Shown: positions 30,583 to 38,881, numbered from the stretch's first letter. The stretch: 39,252 nucleotides of DNA from Patescibacteria group bacterium (GCA_023487095.1 JAMDEL010000057.1:1-39252), one strand, 5' to 3'. The notes: generated by a model from the letters alone, not told the origin. Translations and numbers: made by a program.

Positions 30583-30611
30583 ATTATAGGTAAACCCTGG
30601 TTTTTGCGCAA
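30583..30611 (-). promoter_or_regulatory. sigma-70 promoter TTGCGC-N17-TATAAT
   Basis: On the minus strand TTGCGC (30606-30611) and TATAAT (30583-30588) have ideal spacing. Transcription would start near 30576, about 22 nt before the ATG at 30554. Confidence 0.7.
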
Positions 30612-30618
30612 GCAATGG

Positions 30619-30642
30619 AAAACCCGCCTTTTCGGGCGGGTT
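30619..30642 (-). terminator. terminator at the end of rarA
   Basis: AACCCGCC (30621-30628) pairs with GGCGGGTT (30635-30642). On the minus strand a short TTTTCC follows. It overlaps the rarA stop codon (30641-30643). Confidence 0.7.
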
Positions 30643-31771
30643 ATTTCAGATATTTCTTGTTTTTTAGCTTGTCGGGGAGATAGCTTTCTTTGTCGTACTT
30701 TTCATAGCCTTTGCCGTAATCCAGCTCCTTCATTAGTTTGGTCGGGGCGTTGCGGATTTTCAAAGGCACGGGCAGGTTGCCGAATTTTTTAACGTCATCC
30801 AAAGCGGCAAAGAGCGCGTCGTAGGCGGAGCGGTTCTTTTTAGAATTCGCAAGATAGGCCACGCCGTGCGCCAGGTTAATGGCGCATTCCGGATAACCGA
30901 TGGTCTCGCAGGCCCGAAAAACTTCGTTGGCCACCACCAGGGCTGTAGGCTGCGCCAGGCCAACATCTTCGCTGGCGAAGATGACCATCCTTCTGGCAAT
31001 GAACTTGGGGTCCTCCCCCGCCTCTACCATGCGAGCCAAATAATAAATGGCCGCATCAGCTTGTCCGGCCCGCATGGACTTTATGAACGCCGAGATGGTG
31101 TTGTAATGCTCCTCGCCAGCCTTGTCGTACCGCAAAGTGCTGGACTGCAGGGTGTTTTTTAGACTCTCCACCGTAATTTTGTCGTAAAGCTTGAGCGTGT
31201 TCTCCAGCATGGTGATGGCCTGCCTGGCATCGCCGTTAGCCATTTTAATAAGCCATTCTTTGGCTTTTTTGTCTGCCTTGATTTTAGTCTGGGCAATTAT
31301 TTCGCTCATTTCTTTTTCGCCAAGTTCGTTCAAAGTGAAAACCCGGCAGCGCGAAAGCAGGGCCGGGATGACTTCAAAAGAGGGGTTTTCCGTGGTTGCG
31401 CCAATGAGGTAAAGTTTGCCGGTTTCCACGGAAGGCAGTAGAAAGTCCTGCTGGGCTTTGTTGAAGCGGTGGATTTCGTCCAGGAACAGAATTTTGGGCC
31501 GACCCAAGAGCGGCGGTATCTCCACGATTTTTCGGATATCATCCTTGCCAGCAGAAACGGCGGAAAGCTCAAAAAATTCCGCGTTGACCGCTTTTGCGTA
31601 AATGCGGGCCAGCGTGGTCTTGCCCACGCCCGGCGGCCCCCAAAAAATAAAACTGAACAAATGCTTTTGCTCAATGGCAATCCTTAACGGCTTGCCTTCC
31701 CCCACCAGATGTTCCTGGCCTACGAATTGCTCAGGCGATTGGGGCCGGATTTTGTTGGCTAAAGGTTCCAT
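30641..31771 (-). CDS. rarA: replication-associated AAA ATPase RarA/MgsA
   Basis: The 376-residue clamp-loader-like ATPase has Walker A GPPGVGKTT, Walker B ILFLDEIHRFN, sensor 1 IGATTENPSFEV and the arginine finger LLSRCRVF. The C-terminal tetramerisation region is recognised by ARRMVIFASEDVGLA and GYPECAINLAHGVAYLA. RarA acts at stalled replication forks. The usual start block RPQSPEQFVGQEHL follows the ATG at 31771 by a few residues, so the longer frame is rejected. Upstream genes on the same strand (DedA and others) suggest it ends a long transcript. Confidence 0.95.
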   Translation of the reverse strand: MEPLANKIRPQSPEQFVGQEHLVGEGKPLRIAIEQKHLFSFIFWGPPGVGKTTLARIYAKAVNAEFFELSAVSAGKDDIRKIVEIPPLLGRPKILFLDEIHRFNKAQQDFLLPSVETGKLYLIGATTENPSFEVIPALLSRCRVFTLNELGEKEMSEIIAQTKIKADKKAKEWLIKMANGDARQAITMLENTLKLYDKITVESLKNTLQSSTLRYDKAGEEHYNTISAFIKSMRAGQADAAIYYLARMVEAGEDPKFIARRMVIFASEDVGLAQPTALVVANEVFRACETIGYPECAINLAHGVAYLANSKKNRSAYDALFAALDDVKKFGNLPVPLKIRNAPTKLMKELDYGKGYEKYDKESYLPDKLKNKKYLK

Positions 31772-31781
31772 ATTTACTGGA

Positions 31782-32501
31782 TTAAGGTATATCAAGCGGC
31801 AGCTGCTTTGGCCCCCGCTTGTCAAAAGCATAATGTTTTACCAGCAGGATTATGACCCAAGCGGAAAAAATAATTAAAATCCATTTTAGGCCAATTAGCT
31901 GGAGCGCCTTCGCGCCCAAACTCGCGACCAGCGTTCCCCAAAACGCGTTCCAGATGATTATGCCGGCGGCGGAATGCAAGGAAAATTTTACCAAAGGTAC
32001 CTGGAGTATGCCGGCGGCCGTTGCGGTTATGGAAGCGAGGTTCGGTTCCCAGTACGAAAATATCACTGCGCTCAGCTCGTGTTTTTGAAGCTTGTCTTGC
32101 GCTTTGTCCAAAGATTTTTTGAGGCCGAACTTCAGAAAGAGCTTATACCAACCATATCGGCCGATGAGATAATCAATGCTGTAGCCGATCAAGAAAGCCA
32201 GAGAAACCACCGCTACAACCTGAATGATTTTCGGGATGTCGTGCCCGGCGGCTATTACGCCTAAAAAAATCACCAGGCCACCCGGGTAATACTGCCCCAA
32301 AATTAGCGTGCCTTCCAAAATAGCACTCACGAAGACGACCCATAAACCGAAATGGTCAAACCAATTTTTGGTTGTCTCAATCAGTACATCTTCCTTCGGC
32401 AGCCCCAGCGCACGCCAAAGCAGCAAGACAAAAAGATACGCAGCCAGCAGGGCCAATGGCGCACTTAAAATTTTAATGACGTTTTTTATACGCTGCTTCA
32501 T
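31782..32501 (-). CDS. DedA-family membrane protein
   Basis: The 239-residue protein has five to six membrane helices and the DedA/SNARE-associated pattern: a helix-loop with LEGTLILGQYYPGGLVIF (the E..P.E-type re-entrant segment), an IGYSIDYLIGRYGWYKLFLKFG block, and the FSYWEPNLASITATAAGILQVP segment in place of the usual FGRFxPxxR. The Arg of that motif is not seen (EPNLAS). DedA proteins carry lipid carriers or phospholipids across the membrane. The function here is by family. A weak TCTAAT (32513-32518) lies 12 nt before the ATG. Confidence 0.78.
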   Translation of the reverse strand: MKQRIKNVIKILSAPLALLAAYLFVLLLWRALGLPKEDVLIETTKNWFDHFGLWVVFVSAILEGTLILGQYYPGGLVIFLGVIAAGHDIPKIIQVVAVVSLAFLIGYSIDYLIGRYGWYKLFLKFGLKKSLDKAQDKLQKHELSAVIFSYWEPNLASITATAAGILQVPLVKFSLHSAAGIIIWNAFWGTLVASLGAKALQLIGLKWILIIFSAWVIILLVKHYAFDKRGPKQLPLDIP

Positions 32502-32586
32502 TTTGAATCAAGATTAGAGAACTTTTGTTTGCCGGTCACTGTTTTTATGGTAAACGTTTGTTCACTATCTGTCAAAACCTAAAAGC

Positions 32587-32901
32587 TTAACGTACTGCCG
32601 CTAATAAACCAAAAGCCAAAGCGGTGATTACAAATAACCAGGTAATATTAGTGGCCGCTTGCCAGAGGGCTTCGGTTTTTTTGCCGGCGAGAACTAGGTA
32701 CAGTGGCCGGCCAAAAAGTAGCGAGCCGACAATTGCGGCTGACAGGCAGAAAAGCATTAAAAATAGTGCGGGTCCCCACAAGCCCGGGTTCTGGCCGCCG
32801 AACCAGTGTTCGGCGCGGGTCATCCCCCAGGCCACTAACGTGACATAAGCGGCTACGCCTGCTGCATAACCTAAGCCCTGCCAAAAAAGTTTTTTGTTCA
32901 T
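32587..32901 (-). CDS. small membrane protein, three helices, unrecognised
   Basis: The 104-residue protein has three predicted membrane helices (about residues 7-27, 42-65 and 85-103). The loop between the first two is Gly/Asn/Trp rich (EHWFGGQNPGLWGPALF). Such small hydrophobic proteins are common and poorly studied in CPR genomes. It lies 12 nt after the upstream two-helix protein gene and 85 nt before dedA. I do not recognise a family. Confidence 0.7.
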   Translation of the reverse strand: MNKKLFWQGLGYAAGVAAYVTLVAWGMTRAEHWFGGQNPGLWGPALFLMLFCLSAAIVGSLLFGRPLYLVLAGKKTEALWQAATNITWLFVITALAFGLLAAVR

Positions 32902-32913
32902 ATGGTTGTTTAA

Positions 32914-33864
32914 TTATTTGTTATTTGGATTTAGTTCATTTAAAGCCTGCACGCTGCCAGCTAAACCAGCAAGTCGCTTTTCCATGCCCGTCATTAAGTA
33001 CCTTGCCAGGTTAAAAAAGTTGTTGAGCTCGGGTGAGTTTAGTATTTTTCCGGACTTGAAGACTACCAGGTTGCTGCCGGAAAATTCCAAGTTAAAATTT
33101 TTCCAATCCGCCAGCATTTTGGAGATGAAGTCCACGGAAAAAATTTGCAAGACCTCAATTTCGTATTTTTCTTTGGAGTACAAGTCAAACTGTTTGTCTA
33201 AATCCAGTTCCGGGTTGAGTTTAACCGGTTTCTCAAAGGACAGTTTGGGGCTAAAGCCTCCGAAATACTGAGCGTCCACTAAAAGCAGTGCGGGGGGAAG
33301 AGTGTGGTCATGGAAAATGTTTAACACGGTTGTCTGGTATGTGTGCGCGGATTTGCCGGAACCTATTGTGTACCGGTAAAAAAACAGGCTGATGGGATGG
33401 TTTTGAAACGAGCCGGTGATAATATGGCTCATGGCATGGCTGTGTCCCATAGAGAATAGCCCGCCAGTGAGGTTTTCAACAGTCCCTTTCCCCACATAAG
33501 TAAGGCCTTGGGACGCGGCAAACTGCTGCATGAAAAGTTTTTCAATTCTGGCGTAGAAAGCCGCGTATAGGCCGCCGACCAAAAATACTGGCACTAAAGC
33601 CAGGAAAATATAAATTTGTTCGGAGTCATCCTTGGGGTTGCTTAGCGCCGGACTGGTAAAAAATAAGTAGAAAAAGAAACCTGCCCACAGCAGGCTCAAA
33701 CCCAAAAAGGCGATTTTGGTGTTTTGGCTGTATTTTGACCAAAAAAGCCGGTTGGTGTCCTGGCCTACATCGCTAACCACCAGGTTTTTGGGGATGTCGC
33801 TGTCGGTCACGAGAAGTTTTTCCACTTCGTGCCTGAGCCCGGGTTTGGGTACTTCTGGAAGCAT
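32914..33864 (-). CDS. two-helix membrane protein, DUF3137-like
   Basis: The 316-residue protein has a soluble N-terminus (about 1-50), two membrane helices (about 52-72 and 85-106), and a large cytoplasmic-looking C-terminal domain with paired strands (SHIITGSFQNHPISLFFYRYTIG, TYQTTVLNIF). This build resembles the DUF3137 family, to which I assign it only tentatively. No catalytic motif is evident. It sits 3 nt after the AlkD-like gene, so the two are co-expressed. The function is unknown. Confidence 0.65.
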   Translation of the reverse strand: MLPEVPKPGLRHEVEKLLVTDSDIPKNLVVSDVGQDTNRLFWSKYSQNTKIAFLGLSLLWAGFFFYLFFTSPALSNPKDDSEQIYIFLALVPVFLVGGLYAAFYARIEKLFMQQFAASQGLTYVGKGTVENLTGGLFSMGHSHAMSHIITGSFQNHPISLFFYRYTIGSGKSAHTYQTTVLNIFHDHTLPPALLLVDAQYFGGFSPKLSFEKPVKLNPELDLDKQFDLYSKEKYEIEVLQIFSVDFISKMLADWKNFNLEFSGSNLVVFKSGKILNSPELNNFFNLARYLMTGMEKRLAGLAGSVQALNELNPNNK

Positions 33865-33867
33865 GTT

Positions 33868-34572
33868 TTAGCGTTTTAAGTAATTTTTCTTGGTTTTTTC
33901 CGGCAATCTTTCTATGGCGTATCTGAGCATGGTGCGGGGCATAATAGTCGCATGTTTATCTAAAAAGTCAGTTAGGATTTTTTGGTCGCAGCGCTTGCCT
34001 ACCTCTCTGAGCATCCAGCCGACAGCTTTATGGATAAGGTCGTGGCTGTCATTAAACAGGATTTGTGAGATGGCCAGCGCATCCCGGCTTTGGCCGCGTT
34101 TTATAAAGGCAAAAGTGGAGAGAATGGCGATTCTTTTTTCCCAGAGGTTGTGGGAGCCTGCCAGTTGATAAAGGGTTTCCCGGTCTTTTGTTAGCAGATA
34201 TTCCCCAACAATATTTGGCGCACTTAAATCCACTAAATCCCAATTGTTTATGTTGCGGGTATGTTTTAAGTAGAAGCGGAAAACTTCCCCCTTCTCATTC
34301 TCCTCCCCTTTTTGGAATTTGGCAACTAAAATTAAAATGCCCACCAGCCTTTCCTCATGGATTTTGGATTTCAGCAGCTTTTCCAGATCATTGGCAGAAA
34401 GTTCCGTCTCATATTTTTTTGCCAGCGCTCTCTGCCTGGGCACGGTTATCCCGAGAAAAATGTCGCCTTCGCCATACTCCCCTTTTCCTGTTTTAAAAAA
34501 GCTTTGGAGGACCTTGGCTTTGGCCGGGCTGCTTGCCTGGCGCAAATCGGTTTTAAGCTTTGCAAGGTTCAT
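33868..34572 (-). CDS. DNA alkylation repair protein, AlkD-like HEAT-repeat glycosylase
   Basis: The 234-residue all-helical protein matches the AlkC/AlkD fold. Signature segments are RNINNWDLVDLSAPNIVG (with the Trp/Asp of the active cleft), LWEKRIAILSTFAFIKRG, HDLIHKAVGWMLREVGKR and MPRTMLRYAIERL. AlkD removes alkylated bases without base flipping. Conserved Trp and Arg residues are kept, so activity is likely. It is 3 nt downstream of the MFS gene and upstream of the DUF3137-like gene, in a run of unrelated functions. Confidence 0.92.
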   Translation of the reverse strand: MNLAKLKTDLRQASSPAKAKVLQSFFKTGKGEYGEGDIFLGITVPRQRALAKKYETELSANDLEKLLKSKIHEERLVGILILVAKFQKGEENEKGEVFRFYLKHTRNINNWDLVDLSAPNIVGEYLLTKDRETLYQLAGSHNLWEKRIAILSTFAFIKRGQSRDALAISQILFNDSHDLIHKAVGWMLREVGKRCDQKILTDFLDKHATIMPRTMLRYAIERLPEKTKKNYLKR

Positions 34573-34575
34573 ATT

Positions 34576-35784
34576 TCAGATGCCAAAACTGGTTGGTGCT
34601 TTTTCGTCAAGCTGTTCAGCTGCCAGCTTTTTCCGGTTGGCCAAAATTAAGACAAAGGCCAGAACCATAATGCCCGCGCTTAACAGAAAAGGCCATTGAA
34701 TGTTTTTTGCGTAAAGCCAGCCGGCGATAAGCGGGCCGATGATCATGCTCAAGGACATCACCGACATCATCATGCCCAAGGTTTCGCCTTGCTTGTTGCC
34801 GCTGGCGCCTGCCATTTGGCTGGTCATGACTACGCGCAAGACCGAATGTCCGAGGGTAAACAGCACCACCCCCAGGGTAAACACTATGACCTGGCGGATG
34901 TCCATAAAGAGGAAGCCGAGGGCGACCAGCAGGAGCATGTACAGCTCAAGCTGGGGTTCTTTGAAGTTTTTAATCCAGAATTTTTTCATGAGCACGCCTT
35001 GGTTAATAGACAGAGTGATGCCCATGCCCGTAAGGAATAGCCCGGCTATGAATTCCTCATAACCGAAGGCGCGGTTTAAAAAGAGGGAAAAGACGGCCTG
35101 CTGGCAGGCCACGGCCGAGCCAAACAAAAACCATGAGACGTATCCAGGCAAAAGTTTTTTGTCCTTGGCCGCCCTAAAGATTGGAGCCAGCGGGTTGAAT
35201 TCCAAGGATTTGGTTTTGTTGCGGTTATGGTGGGTTTCGGGCAGAAAAAAGTAGGCCAAGATAGCGTTAATTGCGGCCAAAACACCCACTGTCCAGAAAG
35301 GCAGGGAGTGGGAAATCGCCCCCAAAAGTCCGCCGATTAAAGGGCCGATGGTCAGGCCGATGCCGAACATGGCGCCAATCAGTCCAAGGTTTTCTGTGCG
35401 CTCAGACTGATCTTTGGACATGTCCACGAGGTAGCTTTGTGCAGTGGAAATATTGCCCGCTGCCAAGCCGTCAATAATCCGGCCCAAAAATAGGATGGGT
35501 ATGGTCTTGGCGCCAGCAAAAATCAGCCAGCCTATGGCGGTACTTGCGATGCTGGTAATTAGAATAGGTCGGCGGCCGACAGAATCGGAGAGGGTGCCTA
35601 AAAACGGGGCACTAATAAAAGCGAAAAGGGAAAAGACCGAGAAAAGCAAGGTGACCACGGAGTCCCCGGCCCCTAAAGATTTAATATAAAAAGGCAGAAC
35701 CGGGATAACAATCCCGATTCCCAGAATATCCACAAAAACGGTCATTAAGATAATCAATTTTGGCCGGTCAAACTTTTTAAGCAT
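34576..35784 (-). CDS. major facilitator superfamily transporter, TetA-like
   Basis: The 402-residue protein has about 12 membrane helices and the MFS motif A in the loop between helices 2 and 3 (GTLSDSVGRRPILI). It also has DILGIGIVIPVLPFYI at the start and GLIGAMFGIGLTIGPLIGGLLG in helix 5 (antiporter motif C-like). These features are those of drug/proton antiporters of the TetA type. The substrate is unknown. Its start overlaps the end of the four-helix protein gene by 8 nt. Confidence 0.88.
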   Translation of the reverse strand: MLKKFDRPKLIILMTVFVDILGIGIVIPVLPFYIKSLGAGDSVVTLLFSVFSLFAFISAPFLGTLSDSVGRRPILITSIASTAIGWLIFAGAKTIPILFLGRIIDGLAAGNISTAQSYLVDMSKDQSERTENLGLIGAMFGIGLTIGPLIGGLLGAISHSLPFWTVGVLAAINAILAYFFLPETHHNRNKTKSLEFNPLAPIFRAAKDKKLLPGYVSWFLFGSAVACQQAVFSLFLNRAFGYEEFIAGLFLTGMGITLSINQGVLMKKFWIKNFKEPQLELYMLLLVALGFLFMDIRQVIVFTLGVVLFTLGHSVLRVVMTSQMAGASGNKQGETLGMMMSVMSLSMIIGPLIAGWLYAKNIQWPFLLSAGIMVLAFVLILANRKKLAAEQLDEKAPTSFGI

Positions 35785-36250
35785 TTGGGTGTGTGTCTTT
35801 TTTCATAATTTTTATAATCCAGAGTGAGAGCAAAAGCGAAATAAGGTAGAAGCTCGCCCCGGCAAAACAAGGAGTGAAAACCGGGCTTGTGGCAGGCAAG
35901 CCGTTGCAGCCCACGTAAAGGTCCGTATGAGGCTTAAGAAACTTATAAAATTCCCAGGCATTCACACTCCAGGCAAAGATGCTGCCAGCCAAAAGCAGGT
36001 AGCTCAATTTTTTTTGGCTGGCAAGACTTTGTGATTGCCACAGCCCGGCTGCCCAAACCAGCGCAATTAAAAATACAAGGGCTCCGTAAAAGCAGGGTGT
36101 CGCCAATGGGTTCGGGAAGCGGCAGCCGGAGAACTGGAAAAAGTCGCCGCCCGCGGAAAAGAAACGATTGAAATCCTCAAAGACTGTTTTCCAGGCGAAA
36201 GCGGTGCCCGCCGCTATCACCAAAAGCTGTGATAGTAAAAATTTTTTCAT
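35777..36250 (-). CDS. four-helix membrane protein with an internal Cys-repeat duplication
   Basis: The 157-residue protein has four membrane helices (about 5-20, 55-71, 82-98 and 130-149). Two halves repeat: an FAW near the start of each helix pair, then C-x(n)-TPCF-(Y/A)-GA. The Cys pairs are 43/53 and 115/128. Two similar Cys pairs in extracellular loops suggest disulfides or a thiol-redox role, somewhat like VKOR/DsbB-type proteins, but I do not see their motifs. It begins 10 nt after the DUF4342 gene and overlaps the MFS gene. The function is unknown. Confidence 0.7.
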   Translation of the reverse strand: MKKFLLSQLLVIAAGTAFAWKTVFEDFNRFFSAGGDFFQFSGCRFPNPLATPCFYGALVFLIALVWAAGLWQSQSLASQKKLSYLLLAGSIFAWSVNAWEFYKFLKPHTDLYVGCNGLPATSPVFTPCFAGASFYLISLLLSLWIIKIMKKDTHPNA

Positions 36251-36260
36251 TTTGCAGGGG

Positions 36261-36515
36261 CTACTCTTCTGTTTTTTCCACTACAATTGTCAGGTTGGCA
36301 ACCAGGGCCGCAATCGTGCCAATGGCCGCCCAAACAGGCAAGAGGGCCACGCCAACCACGCCAACGGTCAGTGGAAACTCTACTAAGGTTTTGCCTTTTT
36401 CGTTTTTGAGTATCACCCTGCGGACATTGCCTTCTTTGACCAGTTCTTTTATTTTTTCAACCACTTTGTCGCCGGTAATCTTGTATTCTTGCCTGGTGTT
36501 TTTTCCTTTGGCCAT
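36261..36515 (-). CDS. DUF4342-family protein
   Basis: The 84-residue protein has an N-terminal helix VVEKIKELVKEGNVRRVILKN with the usual EGNVRR core, then GKTLVEFPLTVGVVGVALLP and a hydrophobic C-terminal helix AIGTIAALVANLTIVVEK. This is the standard build of DUF4342, a small protein with one or two membrane-associated helices. The function is not known. It follows the type IV pilin gene by 23 nt and precedes the four-helix protein, so it belongs to the same run of genes. Confidence 0.85.
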   Translation of the reverse strand: MAKGKNTRQEYKITGDKVVEKIKELVKEGNVRRVILKNEKGKTLVEFPLTVGVVGVALLPVWAAIGTIAALVANLTIVVEKTEE

Positions 36516-36538
36516 ATATTTATTGCTTAATTTAAATC

Positions 36539-37036
36539 TTATCTTAAGCCGTCTGGTGTTGCGTAATGTACGCCCTGCGGAAAATCTGACGTGTCATTAC
36601 CCAGGCAGAAAGTCAGGGTAAACAGCGAACCGTCGTCCGCAACATCGTACCAATAGTTGTTGTTGCCACGTCCCGGGCTGCTGGAGCAGCCGCCATCGCC
36701 CGGGTTTGGAGAGACCGGCAAGAGTGGAACGTAAGCGGGTATCATTGGTTCAGCGGCAGTGTCAAATGCGGCCGGATCGGAAAGCAGGGCACCGGTACCG
36801 GCCGATGCCACTGAGGCCGTGCCCGTTGGATAACCTGAGTGAGTAATGCTGTATTGCTCCAACGCAGTCAGCATTTGTCTCATGTCGCCAACCCGTTTGG
36901 TGTCCCTGGCTTTAGCCCGCGCGTTGTTTAAAGCCAGCATTATGACGCTGGCTAAAAGGCCAATGATGGCAATTACCACAAGCAGTTCAATCAGAGTGAA
37001 GCCTTTTTGTTGTGAGTTAGTTTTTATTTTTTTCAT
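36539..37036 (-). CDS. type IV pilin-like protein with prepilin signal
   Basis: The 165-residue protein has a short basic leader and the class III signal KGFTLIELLVVIAIIGLLAS, with predicted cleavage after Gly12 and the conserved Glu5 of the mature form (Glu17). The N-terminal helix continues with LNNARAKARDTKRVGDMRQM, and a variable C-terminal part has a Cys pair (GGCSSSP and TFCLGND) that could form the pilin disulfide loop. It is a major or minor pilin/pseudopilin exported by type IV pilus machinery not present here. Confidence 0.92.
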   Translation of the reverse strand: MKKIKTNSQQKGFTLIELLVVIAIIGLLASVIMLALNNARAKARDTKRVGDMRQMLTALEQYSITHSGYPTGTASVASAGTGALLSDPAAFDTAAEPMIPAYVPLLPVSPNPGDGGCSSSPGRGNNNYWYDVADDGSLFTLTFCLGNDTSDFPQGVHYATPDGLR

Positions 37037-37063
37037 ATTAAAATAGCTATTTTTAGTAGCGTA

Positions 37064-37072
37064 ATTATACCA
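37064..37072 (-). promoter_or_regulatory. extended -10 promoter of the pilin gene
   Basis: TGG (37070-37072 on the minus strand) precedes a perfect TATAAT (37064-37069). The leader to the ATG at 37036 is about 21 nt. It lies in the gap after the ABC exporter gene. Confidence 0.7.
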
Positions 37073-37093
37073 TAAAAGATTATTTTTTGTGTT

Positions 37094-38845
37094 TTAGGCA
37101 AACCCTCCGGCCTGAATCTCCCAAAGTTTTTGGTAAGTGCCTTCCTTAATCTTGAGTAATTCCGCGTGCCTGCCCTCCTCTTTTACCCTGCCATCTTCCA
37201 ACACAATAATCCTGTCCATTTGCATAATGGTGGAGAGCCGGTGGGCAATGACAATGGCCGTGCAGTTTTTCATAAGGGTCTTTAGCGCGTCCTGGATCAG
37301 CATTTCGCTTTCACTGTCCAGGGAAGAAGTGGCCTCGTCCAAAACCAGAATGGGCGCGTTTTTCAGGATAGCCCGGGCAATGGCTACGCGCTGTCTTTCC
37401 CCTCCGGAGAGCTTGACTCCCCTCTCGCCCACAAAAGTCTCGTAGGTTTTGGGCAGGCGGGAAATGAATTCGTGGCAATGTGCCAGTTTGGCCGCAGCCA
37501 ACACCTCCTCATCGCTTGCATCCCGCCGGCCGTAGCGGATATTGTCCATAAGGCTGCGGTGGAAAAGTATGGGTTCTTGCGGCACAAGCGAAATATTTTC
37601 CCGCAACGAATCCTGGGTGCAGGCATCAATGTTCTGCCCGTCAATCAGAATGGCACCCGACTTTAAATCATGAAACCTTAGAAGCAGTTTGACTATGGTG
37701 GTCTTGCCCCCGCCTGACGGGCCGACCAAAGCCACTTTTTCGCCCGGCTTGATTTTCAAATTGAGTTTTTTGAAAATTTCAATTTGGGCTTTGCCATAAG
37801 CAAAATTAATATCTTTAAAAGTTATCTCGCCATGCCTGACTGTGAGAGTTTGCGCGTTTTTTGCGTCCTGAATTCCGAGCGGCGTGTTTAAAATTTCCGT
37901 CATCTCCTGAGCATCGGCAAAGCCTTCGTAGATCCTGCGGATGTTGCGGCCCAAGTCCCAGAGGCGGTTAAAGAGCTGCAAGAGGTATGCCTGGAGCATG
38001 GCAAAATCGCCAATGCTCAAAACCCCCCTTTGCCAGAGCTTTATGGCGTAATAAAAAACAAAAAATTCTAAAGCCACCATGAGCAGGCTCTGCAAAGCTT
38101 CGTTAAGGTTGTGCAGATCCCAGGAAATCCGCGTTGCCTTATACCATTTGGCGGCCGTGTCTTTGAACTTGCGGCTTTCAAATTCGTAGCCCGTGAACAT
38201 TTTAATGTTGGTGTTGTTGGAAATCGCGTCCGCCAAAACACCGGTGGCCACAGTGTCCATTTCCGTGCGTTTGACGTCATACTTCAGCTTGTAGAGCGAA
38301 AACCAGTAATTGAAGGCAATATAGATGATGGACCAGATAATTAAGCCAAAACCCAAGACTTTGGAGCGGAACATGATTATGGTGCAGATGGCGGTGATGC
38401 GGACAAACGTCGGGATAATTGACCAGTAAAACTGGTCAGTAATCATTTCAAAGGAGCGGGAATATTTGTTGACTTTCCTGACCAGGCTGCCCGCAAAGTT
38501 GTTGGTAAAAAAACTGTAGGAGTGGCGCTGCAAATAGTCAAAGCTGGTATTCATCAAATCCCTCATGACTTTGGCCTGGAAAGCAGCCGCTCCGAAAGTC
38601 CCGACGCGCCAGAGCGCCCAGTACAAAAGGCTTAAAAGCAGGATTTGGATTAAAACCCAGACCAAGGCGTGGGTTGCCCCAAAGCCGCTTGGCAGCAAGT
38701 CAAAAAATTGTTTATAGAGCAGGGGTTTTAGGATTTCCAGACCAGCTGCCGAGAAAATTCCGGCAAGCGTAAAAGACATCAGCCAAGGATGTCTTTTTGC
38801 GTGTTGCCAATAAATTTTTATAGTCTGCTGGGTCGGTGTTTTCAC
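37094..38845 (-). CDS. ABC exporter, fused membrane and ATP-binding domains
   Basis: The 583-residue protein has a six-helix membrane domain (about residues 20-310) and an ATP-binding domain (about 330-583) with Walker A GPSGGGKTT, signature LSGGERQRVAIARAI, Walker B ILVLDEATSSLDSES and the H-loop IAHRLSTI. It is a homodimeric type IV (MsbA-like) exporter of lipids, peptides or drugs. A frame reaches 38872, but TGG-TAAAAT and TTCAAT fit a promoter over that region. A GTG at 38845 lies 8 nt after the -10 and gives the natural start MKTPTQQTIK, so GTG is chosen. Confidence 0.9.
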   Translation of the reverse strand: MKTPTQQTIKIYWQHAKRHPWLMSFTLAGIFSAAGLEILKPLLYKQFFDLLPSGFGATHALVWVLIQILLLSLLYWALWRVGTFGAAAFQAKVMRDLMNTSFDYLQRHSYSFFTNNFAGSLVRKVNKYSRSFEMITDQFYWSIIPTFVRITAICTIIMFRSKVLGFGLIIWSIIYIAFNYWFSLYKLKYDVKRTEMDTVATGVLADAISNNTNIKMFTGYEFESRKFKDTAAKWYKATRISWDLHNLNEALQSLLMVALEFFVFYYAIKLWQRGVLSIGDFAMLQAYLLQLFNRLWDLGRNIRRIYEGFADAQEMTEILNTPLGIQDAKNAQTLTVRHGEITFKDINFAYGKAQIEIFKKLNLKIKPGEKVALVGPSGGGKTTIVKLLLRFHDLKSGAILIDGQNIDACTQDSLRENISLVPQEPILFHRSLMDNIRYGRRDASDEEVLAAAKLAHCHEFISRLPKTYETFVGERGVKLSGGERQRVAIARAILKNAPILVLDEATSSLDSESEMLIQDALKTLMKNCTAIVIAHRLSTIMQMDRIIVLEDGRVKEEGRHAELLKIKEGTYQKLWEIQAGGFA

Positions 38846-38852
38846 AAAATTC

Positions 38853-38881
38853 ATTTTACCAAATTTTGGCATAAAATTGAA
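38853..38881 (-). promoter_or_regulatory. promoter TTCAAT-N17-TAAAAT with TGG extension
   Basis: On the minus strand TTCAAT (38876-38881) and TAAAAT (38853-38858) are 17 nt apart, with TGG at 38859-38861. The GTG at 38845 is 8 nt downstream, so the transcript is predicted to be leaderless and to begin with GTG. Confidence 0.6.
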
